NCBI RefSeq assembly: GCF_030159995.1
Contig: NZ_BSNM01000014.1
Coordinates: forward strand, 62,001 to 126,000
Length of the DNA: 64,000 bases
Origin: Litoribrevibacter albus
GTDB taxonomy: Bacteria > Pseudomonadota > Gammaproteobacteria > Pseudomonadales > Litoribrevibacteraceae
Reading direction: 5' to 3'
In this document: one piece after another, positions 18,425-27,900 of the stretch
Layout: every line of letters starts with the position of its first letter
How positions within the stretch are numbered: position 1 is the first letter of the stretch
Made by a program: the position numbers and the translations under genes
Notes under the pieces: generated by a model
What the model was told of the DNA's origin: nothing
Databases searched by the model: none
What the model saw: the letters and a program-made list of their open reading frames with translations, nothing else

Positions 18425-19888
18425 GTGTCCAAGATTCAAGCCGGTTCTTTATCGTCGTCCCAAATACAGTCTGATTTTCATCAATTGGGAACGAGCTTTT
18501 TTACAGAGCTTAAGCCATCAGGAATTAGTAATCCTAACTGGGTGGCTTTAAGTAATTCGACGGCCAATTTATTGAAGCTTGATCAATCTAATGTGAAATC
18601 TGAAGACTTGAAGGTGCTGTCAGGTAATTCAGTTCTTCAAGGAAGTAATCCGCTTTCGATGATCTACTCAGGGCATCAATTTGGTGTTTACAACCCACAG
18701 TTGGGGGATGGGCGAGGGATTCTGCTTGGCGAAATTAAAGGTGAAGGCGATGACTTATATGATCTTCACTTGAAGGGCGCAGGGCTAACGCCTTATTCCC
18801 GAATGGGTGATGGGCGAGCTGTATTGCGCTCTAGCATTCGTGAATTTCTTTGTTCAGAAGCGATGGCAGCTTTGAATATCCCTACCACCCGTGCTTTATC
18901 CTTAGTGAAAGGCGACGACCAGATTATTCGGGAGAGGGTCGAGCCTTCTGCCATGGTTTGTCGGGTGGCGAAGTCTCATATTCGTTTTGGTTCGTTTGAA
19001 TATTTTTACTACACAGGTCAGAAACAACAGCTTCAAGAATTGCTGAATTATACGATTCTTCGTTATTTCCCTCTTTTAAGCATTGATGAAGATGGTTATG
19101 TGGCCTTTTATCGTCAGGTGTTGGAGCGAACAGCAAAGATGGTCGCGAAATGGCAGGCGGTTGGTTTCTGTCATGGTGTTATGAATACCGACAATATGTC
19201 GATTCTTGGAGAGACCTTTGACTATGGACCGTTTGGGTTTATGGAAGCGTTTAATCCTGCCCACGTTTGTAATCATTCAGATCACTCAGGTCGATATGCC
19301 TTCAATCAACAGCCAAATATTAGTTACTGGAATTGTGCCTGTCTTGGTCAAGCGCTTTCTAATCTTCTCCCGGAAGCTGCGATAAAACAGATATTAAATG
19401 AATATCCGTCTATGTTTGGAAACTACTATCTGGCTGAAATGCGGAGCAAGTTGGGTTTTCAGGAAGAAGATGAGCGGGATGCTTCTTTAGTTCAGGAATT
19501 ATTGGCTGCTTTGCACCAAAATCAGATGGATTACACAAACTTCTTTAGAGGTTTGTCGGGCGCTGATTTTATGGCTTTGACTGATTGCTCTGAGGATTCT
19601 TCTGATAGTTTGTCTCAATGGCTCGGCAAGTATCAATCACGACTGGAGGATGAAAAATATTGCCCTCAAGTTCGAATGGTTACTGCTAAGGCATCAAATC
19701 CCAAATATATTTTAAGAAACTACCTGGCTCAAATAGCAATTGATAAGGCTGAGAAAAATGATTTCTCGGAAGTAAATGTATTGCTGGATATTTTATCCCG
19801 ACCCTATGAAGAGCAGTTTGAGAATGATGCGTATGCCCAAAATACTCCGGAATGGGGTTGTGGGTTACAAGTTAGCTGCTCGTCGTAG
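18425..19888 (+). CDS. selO: SelO/YdiU protein adenylyltransferase
   Basis: 487 residues from a GTG. Pseudokinase-fold SelO transfers AMP from ATP to Ser/Thr/Tyr of proteins in redox stress. Hallmarks seen: SGHQFGVYNPQLGDGRGILLGE, LKGAGLTPYSRMGDGRAVLRSSIREFLCSEAM, the active-site HGVMNTDNMSILGETFDYGPFGFM, and a C-terminal CGLQVSCSS matching the conserved regulatory-cysteine tail. It follows dinG by 18 bases and may be cotranscribed; a strong terminator follows. Confidence 0.93.
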   Translation: MSKIQAGSLSSSQIQSDFHQLGTSFFTELKPSGISNPNWVALSNSTANLLKLDQSNVKSEDLKVLSGNSVLQGSNPLSMIYSGHQFGVYNPQLGDGRGILLGEIKGEGDDLYDLHLKGAGLTPYSRMGDGRAVLRSSIREFLCSEAMAALNIPTTRALSLVKGDDQIIRERVEPSAMVCRVAKSHIRFGSFEYFYYTGQKQQLQELLNYTILRYFPLLSIDEDGYVAFYRQVLERTAKMVAKWQAVGFCHGVMNTDNMSILGETFDYGPFGFMEAFNPAHVCNHSDHSGRYAFNQQPNISYWNCACLGQALSNLLPEAAIKQILNEYPSMFGNYYLAEMRSKLGFQEEDERDASLVQELLAALHQNQMDYTNFFRGLSGADFMALTDCSEDSSDSLSQWLGKYQSRLEDEKYCPQVRMVTAKASNPKYILRNYLAQIAIDKAEKNDFSEVNVLLDILSRPYEEQFENDAYAQNTPEWGCGLQVSCSS

Positions 19889-19907
19889 CTCCAATAGCAA
19901 TAATCAT

Positions 19908-19936
19908 AAAAAGGTGGCCCGTGGCCACCTTTTTTG
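19908..19936. terminator. Bidirectional intrinsic terminator
   Basis: Stem GGTGGCC/GGCCACC with a three-base loop, an A run before and a T run after. It serves selO and the converging exported-protein gene. Confidence 0.9.
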
Positions 19937-19957
19937 TGTTTGATTGATCAAGTCTGA

Positions 19958-20689
19958 TTACTTGTTTTGAGGCAGTTGCAATCTCATGTTAATTGCATTT
20001 TGTAAAGCTTGATTGATGCTTAGAATGTCACTGTTGACCCCACCAGGAGGAAGTCGGGATTCAAAATCAGCAGGGAGAGGGATATACAATCTTCCATCTA
20101 CACCGTCAAAGCTAATTTCAAGGTTGTTTACAACCAAGCCGGAGTCTGTAAGATTCGTTAGGGGTTGTCCTGTTTCAGGATGGGTGAACCCCTTGTCGAT
20201 CAAGTCTTGTACGGAATAGGTAAAATTATCGCCTAGGACGAAACCATCCGGCGCGCCAGCAATTTCTCTTGGTGGCAAAATCAAATCTTCTGTTTGAATA
20301 GCTGGTTGACTAGCAACTTCTAGAGAGGCTTCAACACGAGCTGAATCCCAGGACTGGTTAGCTTCTAAAGCTGTGAGAGTTGTTTGCGTCGCACCATCTT
20401 TAAGTTCTTCTTCTCGATCTACTTGTTCTGGGCTTGGTTCGCCTGGGCGAATATTTACATTTACCACTTTCTTAGCCACTTTTTCCCGAGTGGCTTTAGG
20501 AATGTAAATGGTCGAATCTTTAATATAAGCCGAGTTCAGTTCGTTAGGTGTCAGTTCAACTACTTCTGCCAGCGTTACAGATGACGCCAATAAAGTTGTC
20601 GCTGTAAGCATGGTGGCTGTGAATGCCGTTGTTAAAGAAGGCCGTGTGAATTTACGTGCCTGTTTTGATAGAAAGTTACTGAGTTGCAT
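19958..20689 (-). CDS. Exported protein, unknown function
   Basis: 243 residues with a clear Sec signal peptide (long n-region, hydrophobic TTAFTATMLTATTLLASS, probable cleavage after VTLA). The mature part is acidic to neutral and Pro-rich, with repeated short strands (DSTIYIPKATREKVAKK, VDGRLYIPLPADFESRLPPGG); the two IYIP/LYIPLP segments hint at a duplicated small domain. No catalytic motif. Periplasmic or outer-membrane-associated location is inferred. It lies downstream of two other leftward genes, 113 bases after the nearest. Confidence 0.7.
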   Translation of the reverse strand: MQLSNFLSKQARKFTRPSLTTAFTATMLTATTLLASSVTLAEVVELTPNELNSAYIKDSTIYIPKATREKVAKKVVNVNIRPGEPSPEQVDREEELKDGATQTTLTALEANQSWDSARVEASLEVASQPAIQTEDLILPPREIAGAPDGFVLGDNFTYSVQDLIDKGFTHPETGQPLTNLTDSGLVVNNLEISFDGVDGRLYIPLPADFESRLPPGGVNSDILSINQALQNAINMRLQLPQNK

Positions 20690-20802
20690 AGCGGTAATCC
20701 TATAAGTCTTATCTCAAAGAGATGCTGACATTCCGTTTTCAGTTACAGCTCAGAAGAAAACGCTGATCAAAGTATGACAGTTAGTATACCCAGATTATCC
20801 TG

Positions 20803-21108
20803 TTACTGTGGGTTATGTTTTAAAACAGTGTGTATCACTAAATTATGTTCAAAGTAAACAGTGAATAAATCATATTCCCAAGTAGTTATTGGTGGCTTAC
20901 CAACCGGGCCTGATGTCGAGACCGGTATGCCGTATTTGGATTCAACTGCTTTCATATTCATACCATTGGATGGGCGCGGTATGTCTTGTAGTTCTGGTGA
21001 TTGTTGAGACACAGGCACTACGACTTCGTCGGCATAAGATGTGATTGCAAAGCCGCCCACACTGCTTACAAGTACTGTGGTTAGGAGTAGCGTTGATAAT
21101 TTCTTCAT
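20803..21108 (-). CDS. Small periplasmic protein, unknown function
   Basis: 101 residues with a Sec signal peptide (MKKLSTLLLTTVLVSSVGGF...; cleavage near SYA-DEVV). The mature part contains NMKAVESKYGIPVSTSGPVGKPPITTWEYDLFTVYFEHNLVIHTVL, which has the helix-then-strand layout of SmpA/BamE-like small envelope proteins. Its ATG overlaps the TGA of the PilZ gene (ATGA), so the two are translationally coupled. Confidence 0.75.
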   Translation of the reverse strand: MKKLSTLLLTTVLVSSVGGFAITSYADEVVVPVSQQSPELQDIPRPSNGMNMKAVESKYGIPVSTSGPVGKPPITTWEYDLFTVYFEHNLVIHTVLKHNPQ

Positions 21109-21686
21109 TGGCCTAGTCTCTGTTTTCGTCTTTCTTCTAATTGTTTATGGAAAATTCGTCGTGCAATGCGATCACGATCTTGATCACCAATATTCACGAA
21201 TTGAAGGCCGTATCGATAAATAGGCCCTAATTCTTCGTTGTCGGTTGAAAAAGATACGCATGTAATAACTTTAGCGTAGAGTTCGAAACTTAGGTAGTCC
21301 GGCATGAAAATCAAATTAAGCGCTAATAAACTACCTACAGGGCGTTCAATGCTGTTGTAAAAGTCGACGCCGGTTTCACTGATAGAAACTTTTTGTTCTG
21401 GAAATTTTGTTGCATCAGGGTGTGCCGAAATAATCAACTGTGCTAGTGATTGAATCTTTGAGTTTTGAATTTTGAAATATTTTGCTGTTGCGGAAGAGTC
21501 GGATTCCACAGCATGAAGTAACTGACCTTCTTCCGCCTGAGAGGAAATAATTTGGTTCAGGAGTTTGAAGTGATTCGGTAACGGAAGAGGGTGCTCTTCA
21601 TTGTCCGTAGGCAGTTCAGAAATTGACGAAAGCCTAATGACGGCTTGGTCTTTTATTCGAATGTATTCTCTTTGCTCTGACATCAT
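21105..21686 (-). CDS. PilZ-type c-di-GMP receptor
   Basis: 193 residues. The C-terminal half has a PilZ-like beta-barrel (ISETGVDFYNSIERPVGSLLALNLIFMPDYLSFELYAKVITC...YGLQFVNIGDQDRDRIARRIFHKQLEERRK). The ISETGV and RYGLQFVNI segments are PilZ landmarks, and the RR of RRIFHKQ may be retained for another role. A clear RxxxR start motif is not obvious, so c-di-GMP binding is uncertain. Coupled to the small periplasmic protein gene. Confidence 0.78.
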   Translation of the reverse strand: MMSEQREYIRIKDQAVIRLSSISELPTDNEEHPLPLPNHFKLLNQIISSQAEEGQLLHAVESDSSATAKYFKIQNSKIQSLAQLIISAHPDATKFPEQKVSISETGVDFYNSIERPVGSLLALNLIFMPDYLSFELYAKVITCVSFSTDNEELGPIYRYGLQFVNIGDQDRDRIARRIFHKQLEERRKQRLGQ

Positions 21687-21838
21687 GGTTACCGCTGTTT
21701 ACTCATGCTTAGGTATTCTAGGCTAACTGTAGATTTTTTATAAGGTTTTTCTTGATATTAAATGAAGCCTGGATCACACTACTGAGCTCTTGTCTTTAGC
21801 TTATTTATTAAGCTTTTCTTACAATCAAAAAGAAGATT

Positions 21839-23080
21839 ATGCGAACCAATATTCCTTTGCTGGTTGGGCTTAGATACACCCGAGCCAGGCGTCGAAATCA
21901 TTTCATTTCATTTATCTCCTTAATATCCATGATTGGTCTAATGCTTGGTGTAGCGGTATTGATTACTGTGCTATCGGTCATGAATGGCTTCGATCGTGAG
22001 TTGCGCTCTCGAATTCTTGGTATGGTACCTCATGCAACAATCACCGCGCAGGGTGGTATGCATGATTGGCAATCGATCGCGGAGCAAGTAAAAAAGAATG
22101 ATGATGTGCTGGGTGTTGCTCCTTTTATTCATGCTGAGGGGATGCTCACTCACGCAGGTAACGTAAAAGGCGCTTTAGTCACTGGAATTGATCCTGAGTT
22201 TGAACCAGATGTATCAATCGTGGCAGATCATATTATTGAAGGTGAGCTTGAGGATCTGGAATCCAGCCGTTTTGGAATTATTCTTGGGAACCTCCTGGCT
22301 GCCCAGTTAGGCGCTGTGGTGGGGGATAAAGTGACATTGGTACTTCCTGAGGCCAGTCTTTCTCCTGCGGGTGTTTTGCCAAGATTAAAGCGCTTTACTG
22401 TGGTTGGTGTTTTCAAGGTTGGAGCAGATCTGGATGCTTCAGCGGCGTACATTCACATTCGTGACGGAGCCAAACTCTTTCGTCTTGGTGATGCTGTGCA
22501 TGGGGTTCGCCTTAAGTTGGATGATTTATTCCAGGCTCCGTATGTGGCTTGGCGGTTAGCCGCAGATCTTCCAGGGCGTTACTACGCAAGCAGTTGGCTT
22601 CGCAGTCATGGAAATCTATTCCAAGCCATTCAAATGGAAAAGAAAATGATTGGTTTGCTGTTGTTGATGATTGTCGCTGTTGCCGCGTTTAACATCGTTT
22701 CAACTTTGATCATCATGGTAACGGAAAAACAAAGTGATATTGCAATCATGCGAACAATGGGGGCAGCGCCCAGAACTATTATGGGGATCTTTGTTGTTCA
22801 AGGGTTTGTGATTGGTTTGGTCGGAACTGTGCTTGGTACAGCACTTGGCGTGCTGCTGGCGCTTACAGTTTCAGATATTGTTACGTTCATCGAAGATTTA
22901 TTCGGTGTCAAAGTACTTGACCCGAATGTTTATTTTATCAGTTATTTGCCGTCTGAATTGAGAATGGAAGATGTTGGCTTAATCGCAGTCGCTGCTTTGG
23001 TTCTGAGTTTATTAGCAACGTTATACCCTGCTTACCGAGCATCAAAAATCCAACCGGCGGAGGCTCTAAGATATGACTGA
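21839..23080 (+). CDS. lolC: Lipoprotein-releasing ABC permease LolC/LolE (or LolF) family
   Basis: 413 residues. Inner-membrane permease that lifts outer-membrane lipoproteins out of the membrane for transfer to LolA. It opens with LRYTRARRRNHFISFISLISMIGLMLGVAVLI, the family signature, followed by a periplasmic MacB-like domain (about 45-260) and three C-terminal helices of the FtsX domain ending TLYPAYRASKIQPAEALRYD. Overlaps lolD by 8 bases. Only one permease gene is next to lolD here, so the complex may be a LolF-type homodimer or the second permease may lie elsewhere. Confidence 0.92.
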   Translation: MRTNIPLLVGLRYTRARRRNHFISFISLISMIGLMLGVAVLITVLSVMNGFDRELRSRILGMVPHATITAQGGMHDWQSIAEQVKKNDDVLGVAPFIHAEGMLTHAGNVKGALVTGIDPEFEPDVSIVADHIIEGELEDLESSRFGIILGNLLAAQLGAVVGDKVTLVLPEASLSPAGVLPRLKRFTVVGVFKVGADLDASAAYIHIRDGAKLFRLGDAVHGVRLKLDDLFQAPYVAWRLAADLPGRYYASSWLRSHGNLFQAIQMEKKMIGLLLLMIVAVAAFNIVSTLIIMVTEKQSDIAIMRTMGAAPRTIMGIFVVQGFVIGLVGTVLGTALGVLLALTVSDIVTFIEDLFGVKVLDPNVYFISYLPSELRMEDVGLIAVAALVLSLLATLYPAYRASKIQPAEALRYD

Positions 23081-23771
23081 TGTAATTTTAGAATGTAGCA
23101 ATGTCTCGAAGACCTTTGTGGATGGCGATCTTAAAACTTCTGTTTTACATGATATTAATCTGCAGATTCATGCAGGTGAGATGTTAGCCATTACTGGTGC
23201 TTCGGGCTCAGGTAAATCTACCTTGTTAAACTTGTTGGGTGGGTTAGATCTTCCAACCAGTGGTGATGTGAAACTGCTTGGGCAAAGTTTTTCTGCGCTT
23301 TCAGAGCGTAAGAAAGGACTTCTTAGAAATACGAATCTTGGGTTTGTGTACCAGTTTCACCATCTACTCCCTGAATTCTCAGCGGAAGAAAATGTTGCAA
23401 TGCCTTTATGGATTGCAGGGGAGGGAAGGAAGTCAGCCCTTGCAAAGGCAAAGCATTTGTTGGATCAGGTTAAACTATCCCATCGATATACTCATAGAGC
23501 GGGAGAGTTGTCTGGTGGCGAGAGGCAGCGTGTTGCGATTGCAAGAGCTTTGGCGGCAGATCCTTGCTGTGTTCTTATGGATGAGCCTACAGGAAATCTG
23601 GACTCAAATACGGCAGAACATATTCACGACTTGATTAAAACGATTAATTCCCAGATGAATGTCGCGTTTGTCATCGTTACGCATGATTTGACGTTAGCAG
23701 AACGTATGGACAGTCGTTTGAATTTGGTGGAAGGGTCCATTGAATTCCACTCAAAAAATGAAGTCGCCTAA
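23073..23771 (+). CDS. lolD: Lipoprotein-releasing ABC ATPase LolD
   Basis: 232 residues, the usual LolD length. Walker A TGASGSGKST, signature LSGGERQRVAIARAL, Walker B CCVLMDEPTGNLD and switch His in VTHD. It powers lipoprotein extraction with the permease encoded directly upstream, with which it overlaps. Confidence 0.95.
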   Translation: MTDVILECSNVSKTFVDGDLKTSVLHDINLQIHAGEMLAITGASGSGKSTLLNLLGGLDLPTSGDVKLLGQSFSALSERKKGLLRNTNLGFVYQFHHLLPEFSAEENVAMPLWIAGEGRKSALAKAKHLLDQVKLSHRYTHRAGELSGGERQRVAIARALAADPCCVLMDEPTGNLDSNTAEHIHDLIKTINSQMNVAFVIVTHDLTLAERMDSRLNLVEGSIEFHSKNEVA

Positions 23772-23793
23772 CTATTCTTGGTGACTTTCCAAT

Positions 23794-24324
23794 CTAATCT
23801 TGTACGCTCAGTTTTGCTCTACGGGCTGCGCGTGCTTTCCATTTTTTAATCACGCGGTAGCGCCAGACTACCTGAACCGTAACATATCCGGTAATCGCCA
23901 GGATTACCCCTGTAACAGCGGAACCAAAGTAGAGGGGCTGCCAGACCACCGAAAGTCCATTTGCTAGCCATTCAGTTGTGAACTCAAAACTATCGACGGG
24001 CTCGGTACCAAGTAGCCATGCGCCAAATTTATACGTAGCGAAAAAGAGTGGGGGCATGGTGATAGGGTTGGAAATCCAAACCAAACCCAAGGAAAGAGGA
24101 ATGTTGGCTGTTAAATAGAAAGCCAGGAAGGCAGCTGGGACCATCTGAAATGGCATGGGAATCATACACCAGAATAAGCCGATTAACGCTGCTCTAGATA
24201 CCGATCTGCGATTAAAGTGCCATAGATTGGGCTCGCTAATTAGACTGTGCATGAATTTTAAGGAGTTAATAGCCAAAATCTCTTCGCGTGAAGGTATTTT
24301 GAATTTAAGGTCGTTCAATGCCAT
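23794..24324 (-). CDS. DUF2062 membrane protein
   Basis: 176 residues with two to three membrane helices. Conserved DUF2062 pattern: NRRSVSRAALIGLFWCMIPMPFQ, then NIPLSLGLVWISNPITMPPLFFATYKFGAWLLG. Function unknown in general; probable inner-membrane protein. Convergent with lolD and divergent from comEC. Confidence 0.87.
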   Translation of the reverse strand: MALNDLKFKIPSREEILAINSLKFMHSLISEPNLWHFNRRSVSRAALIGLFWCMIPMPFQMVPAAFLAFYLTANIPLSLGLVWISNPITMPPLFFATYKFGAWLLGTEPVDSFEFTTEWLANGLSVVWQPLYFGSAVTGVILAITGYVTVQVVWRYRVIKKWKARAARRAKLSVQD

Positions 24325-24357
24325 GTCTAAATTTCACAGAATCCGATTAGAACCAAC

Positions 24358-26769
24358 GTGCTGATTCACTTACTAGCGCTTTCAGCGTTATATCATAGTT
24401 ATATTATTGCTTACTTGCATGATCAGCCTGCTAAGTGGCTTGCCTTGTTCTTAACCATAAGCGTCGGCTATTTTACCTTACGGCGTCCTAAAGTCATTGT
24501 CTTATTTTGTTTAATCAGTTGTTTACCTGTAATCGCGCAACTTTTGGACGTGCAGGAACGCATGATTTTTCCCTTCGATAAATTAAGCATTTCAATGCGT
24601 TTAGTTGTGATGAATGACTCGGCATCTAAGTCTTGGGGCAGTCAGGGTGTCTTTGATGTTTTAGCGGCTGAGGGATGTGTGGAGCGATATTATCATGTTT
24701 GCACAGAATTGATTGGGCATCAGGTGATGCTCAATGATTATCAAAATACAGGGTTTTTAGCTGGGCAAATAGTAGAGGGGAATGTTGTTCTTAAACCAGT
24801 CTTGGGCTTTCTGAATCCTGGAGGGTTTGACTATGAGCATTGGTTATTCAGTAAAGGCATCGTCGCCAAGGGGTATTTTTCGGGTTATCCAGCAATTATA
24901 GGGTCTTCTGGTGTTCAATCATGGAGTGATCGGATAAACCAATTTATTGAATCTCAAGCGGCTAACTCAGGGCACAAGGATCAAGCTATCTCAAATCGAG
25001 GAAAAGGACTTCTAAAGGCGTTAATTTTAGGTGATCGCTCAGCGGTAGATGATGAGGATAGAAGGATTCTTGCTGAATCCGGATTGATTCATCTATTTGT
25101 AATCAGTGGCTTGCATATCGGTTTGCTGTTCGGCGTGATTTATCTGTTTTGTAAGTGTGTTCTTGTGGGTGTTCAGCAAACTGTTCCTGTTTCGACTGCT
25201 TGGTTAATGAAAGTTTGCGCGATTTTAGCGCTTATTGTGGTTTGGTGGTATGTGGATCAGATTGGTTATCCTACGCCTGCACTCCGTGCGCTTTTATTTA
25301 TATCGATCTGGTTAGTTGCACGGCTTTTAGGTTTTGAATTTTCTATTTTTCAGATACTTAGTCTGGCTGTATTTATCATATTATCACTTTTCCCTTATGA
25401 AGTAGTTTCGTATGGCTTTTGGATGTCATTTTTAGCGGTTCTTGCATTGGCGCTTGTTACTGTGAAGCCCCTGCCGTTAACCAAAACTAATCTAAGGTCT
25501 GACTCTGGTAGTAAGAATTTTCCGGGCAAGAATTTTTTACTGCTTGTCTTTATATCATTGAAATCCCAGCTTTATATTCTGGTTTTGCTTTTGCCATTAG
25601 TGTTGACTTTTGGGACACAAACCAGTGTGTTAGCTGTACTTTGGAATCTTTTGCTAATTCCCGTGTTTAGTGTTTTGGTCATACCTGTATTGCTCATTGC
25701 TTCAAGCGTCTTTGATATTTTTCCTGGATTTTCTTTTGATATTTTCACGGTGGTTGGTGATTCCTTGGTTTATCTTATTGATTGTTTGTCTTGGGCTAAT
25801 TCAGAGTCGCCACGTCTTGGCGTGATACATTTTACGGATAAGCTTGCTCTTGCTTTGGGATGTGGGCTGCTTTGTCTATTTCCTTTTTCTCGCAGATTCA
25901 GGCTTGCTGGTTTTGCGATGTTGTCTAGCCTGTTGGTGATGATGCCTAGTCAGAAGAACCCTATGGATGTGTGGTTTTTGGATGTTGGTCAGGCGCTGTC
26001 AATTGTGTTGATTAAGGATCATCGAGCGTTTATTTACGACACGGGTTTTTCTTTTGGCTCGTTTAATGCGGCTGATAGTGTGATTGTTCCTTTTTTGAGA
26101 AGTCAAAATGTTGAAGCGGTGGATGTGTTGGTGGTGAGTCATCAGGATTTGGATCATAGTGGAGGGATGAAAGCTTTGTTGTCTAGTTCCTATGTTCCGT
26201 CGGTATTGATCCAAAACTTTACCACTTTAGATTCCTATGGGGGCGAGCAGAAGCCGTGTGACAACTCATTAAGTTTTAAATGGCAGGGCGTCTCGGTGAG
26301 AGCTTTATGGCCAATGGTGTCTACTGTCGGTACTAAAGGTAATGATCTCAGTAGTAACGACTCTTCTTGTGTTCTTTTGCTGGAATACCAAGGGCATGAG
26401 GTGCTGTTAACCGGGGATATTACTGCTCGTGTTGAACGAACACTCATTGAGGCGAATCCGGATGTGTTTGAAGATGGTGTTGAACTTATTTCTGTTCCTC
26501 ATCATGGCAGCCGGACATCCAGCTCAGATAGGTTTGTTAAACAGGTAAAATCAAAATGGGCGGTTGTTTCCAGTGGCCCGTTGAATCGTTTTCGTCATCC
26601 AAATTTGGATGTGGTAAATCGGTATTTCAATGCAGATATAAAGCTGATGAATACGGCAGACGAAGGGGCTGTTCATTTTGCGGTTCTTTCTAGCGGTCAA
26701 CTGGCTTATCTACCGCAGTCGGTGGAGGAAAAATCCCCCTATTGGCGAACCATTCGGGTCAGGCAATGA
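24358..26769 (+). CDS. comEC: ComEC/Rec2 DNA uptake channel
   Basis: 803 residues from a GTG with no obvious ribosome site. Inner-membrane channel for single-stranded DNA in natural transformation. An N-terminal DUF4131 region with membrane helices precedes the competence domain (about 210-490), with GLIHLFVISGLHIGLLFGVIY as its signature. The C-terminal metallo-beta-lactamase-like domain (about 535-790) starts WFLDVGQALSIVL and carries SHQDLDHSGG, LLTGD and VPHHGSRTSSS, so the putative nuclease metal ligands are kept. Confidence 0.93.
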   Translation: MLIHLLALSALYHSYIIAYLHDQPAKWLALFLTISVGYFTLRRPKVIVLFCLISCLPVIAQLLDVQERMIFPFDKLSISMRLVVMNDSASKSWGSQGVFDVLAAEGCVERYYHVCTELIGHQVMLNDYQNTGFLAGQIVEGNVVLKPVLGFLNPGGFDYEHWLFSKGIVAKGYFSGYPAIIGSSGVQSWSDRINQFIESQAANSGHKDQAISNRGKGLLKALILGDRSAVDDEDRRILAESGLIHLFVISGLHIGLLFGVIYLFCKCVLVGVQQTVPVSTAWLMKVCAILALIVVWWYVDQIGYPTPALRALLFISIWLVARLLGFEFSIFQILSLAVFIILSLFPYEVVSYGFWMSFLAVLALALVTVKPLPLTKTNLRSDSGSKNFPGKNFLLLVFISLKSQLYILVLLLPLVLTFGTQTSVLAVLWNLLLIPVFSVLVIPVLLIASSVFDIFPGFSFDIFTVVGDSLVYLIDCLSWANSESPRLGVIHFTDKLALALGCGLLCLFPFSRRFRLAGFAMLSSLLVMMPSQKNPMDVWFLDVGQALSIVLIKDHRAFIYDTGFSFGSFNAADSVIVPFLRSQNVEAVDVLVVSHQDLDHSGGMKALLSSSYVPSVLIQNFTTLDSYGGEQKPCDNSLSFKWQGVSVRALWPMVSTVGTKGNDLSSNDSSCVLLLEYQGHEVLLTGDITARVERTLIEANPDVFEDGVELISVPHHGSRTSSSDRFVKQVKSKWAVVSSGPLNRFRHPNLDVVNRYFNADIKLMNTADEGAVHFAVLSSGQLAYLPQSVEEKSPYWRTIRVRQ

Positions 26770-26849
26770 TTGTTTTTGCGATTGAGTTAAAAAACCTTTA
26801 TTCTCAGTCCGTTATTATATAGCCCACTGAAATACAGGGAGATTTAAGC

Positions 26850-27479
26850 GTGTTTGAGCTAGTTAAAGCCGGTGGTTGGTTGATGTATCCAATCCTTGCG
26901 TGTTCTGTGATTGCAATGGGGATCATTATTGAACGATTTTGGTCATTAAGAGCAAGCAAAGTAGCTCCTAGAAAATTGTTGGCACAGGTTTGGGTTTGGA
27001 TTCAGAATACCGAGCTTGATAAGGACAAACTTCGAGCTCTAAAACAACAGTCCATGTTGGGCAGTGTTTTCGCTGCAGGTTTGAATAATTCATCGAAAGG
27101 GCGTGAAGTGATGAAAGAGAGCCTGGAAGAGCAGGCGAGTCACGTAGCTCATGAGATGGAACGCTATCTGAATACGTTAGGTACTGTTGCCTCAATTACG
27201 CCTTTGTTAGGACTGTTGGGTACCGTAATCGGAATGATCAAAGTCTTTAATGACATTATGTTGCAGGGCACGGGGAATGCTAATGTTTTGGCAGGAGGTA
27301 TCAGTGAAGCACTGATTACGACGGCTGCCGGTTTGACAGTCGCTATTCCTGCGATGATTTTCTACCGCTACTTCACCCGAAAAATCGATGAGCATTTGGT
27401 ATTTATGGAACAGGAGTCCATTAAGCTGGTCGAAGTGCTGCAAGGAAACCGTAAGGTGGATATGTCAGAGGGAGACTGA
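26850..27479 (+). CDS. exbB: MotA/TolQ/ExbB proton channel family protein
   Basis: 209 residues from a GTG with AGGGAGA upstream. Three membrane helices in the TolQ/ExbB arrangement; the conserved block THR-Pro region is LNTLGTVASITPLLGLLGTVIGMIKVF, followed by GISEALITTAAGLTVAIPAMIFYRYF. With ExbD it forms the proton-driven motor that energises TonB-type or similar partners. No tonB gene lies alongside; in this comEC-exbB-exbD-lpxK context the pair is often of the unassigned 'ExbB2/ExbD2' class. Confidence 0.9.
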   Translation: MFELVKAGGWLMYPILACSVIAMGIIIERFWSLRASKVAPRKLLAQVWVWIQNTELDKDKLRALKQQSMLGSVFAAGLNNSSKGREVMKESLEEQASHVAHEMERYLNTLGTVASITPLLGLLGTVIGMIKVFNDIMLQGTGNANVLAGGISEALITTAAGLTVAIPAMIFYRYFTRKIDEHLVFMEQESIKLVEVLQGNRKVDMSEGD

Positions 27480-27481
27480 TC

Positions 27482-27898
27482 TTGAATTTTCGAACGAAAA
27501 AACGAGAAGATGTTTCAGTAGATCTGACACCTCTTATCGATGTTGTTTTCCTGTTGCTGATTTTCTTTATGGTATCCACGACCTTTACCAAAGAAACTCA
27601 TTTGGAAATTGATTTGCCTGAAAGTTCAGCTGAGGCCGAAATGTCAGAGCAGGTAGAGCTTATTGAGATTGTTGTTAACTCCAGTGGTGGTTATTCGGTG
27701 AATGGAAACAGTCTGATCAATAATCAGTTGGACACATTAAAGCGAGCCATCCAGAAAGAATCCAATGGCAACACCAAATTGCCAATGGTTGTGACGGCTG
27801 ATGCCAGTGTTGCTCATGAATACGTGGTTAGAGCTATGGATGCAGCAGGTCAATTAGGCTTTACCAAGTTGAGTATTACTACCAAACAGGCACAGTAG
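27482..27898 (+). CDS. exbD: ExbD/TolR family protein
   Basis: 138 residues from a TTG (good ribosome site AGAGGGAGA inside the end of exbB). One N-terminal helix with the conserved proton-pathway Asp in VDLTPLIDVVFLLLIFFMVSTTF, then the periplasmic domain. Partner of the upstream ExbB; spacing 2 bases. Confidence 0.92.
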   Translation: MNFRTKKREDVSVDLTPLIDVVFLLLIFFMVSTTFTKETHLEIDLPESSAEAEMSEQVELIEIVVNSSGGYSVNGNSLINNQLDTLKRAIQKESNGNTKLPMVVTADASVAHEYVVRAMDAAGQLGFTKLSITTKQAQ

Positions 27899-27900
27899 AC

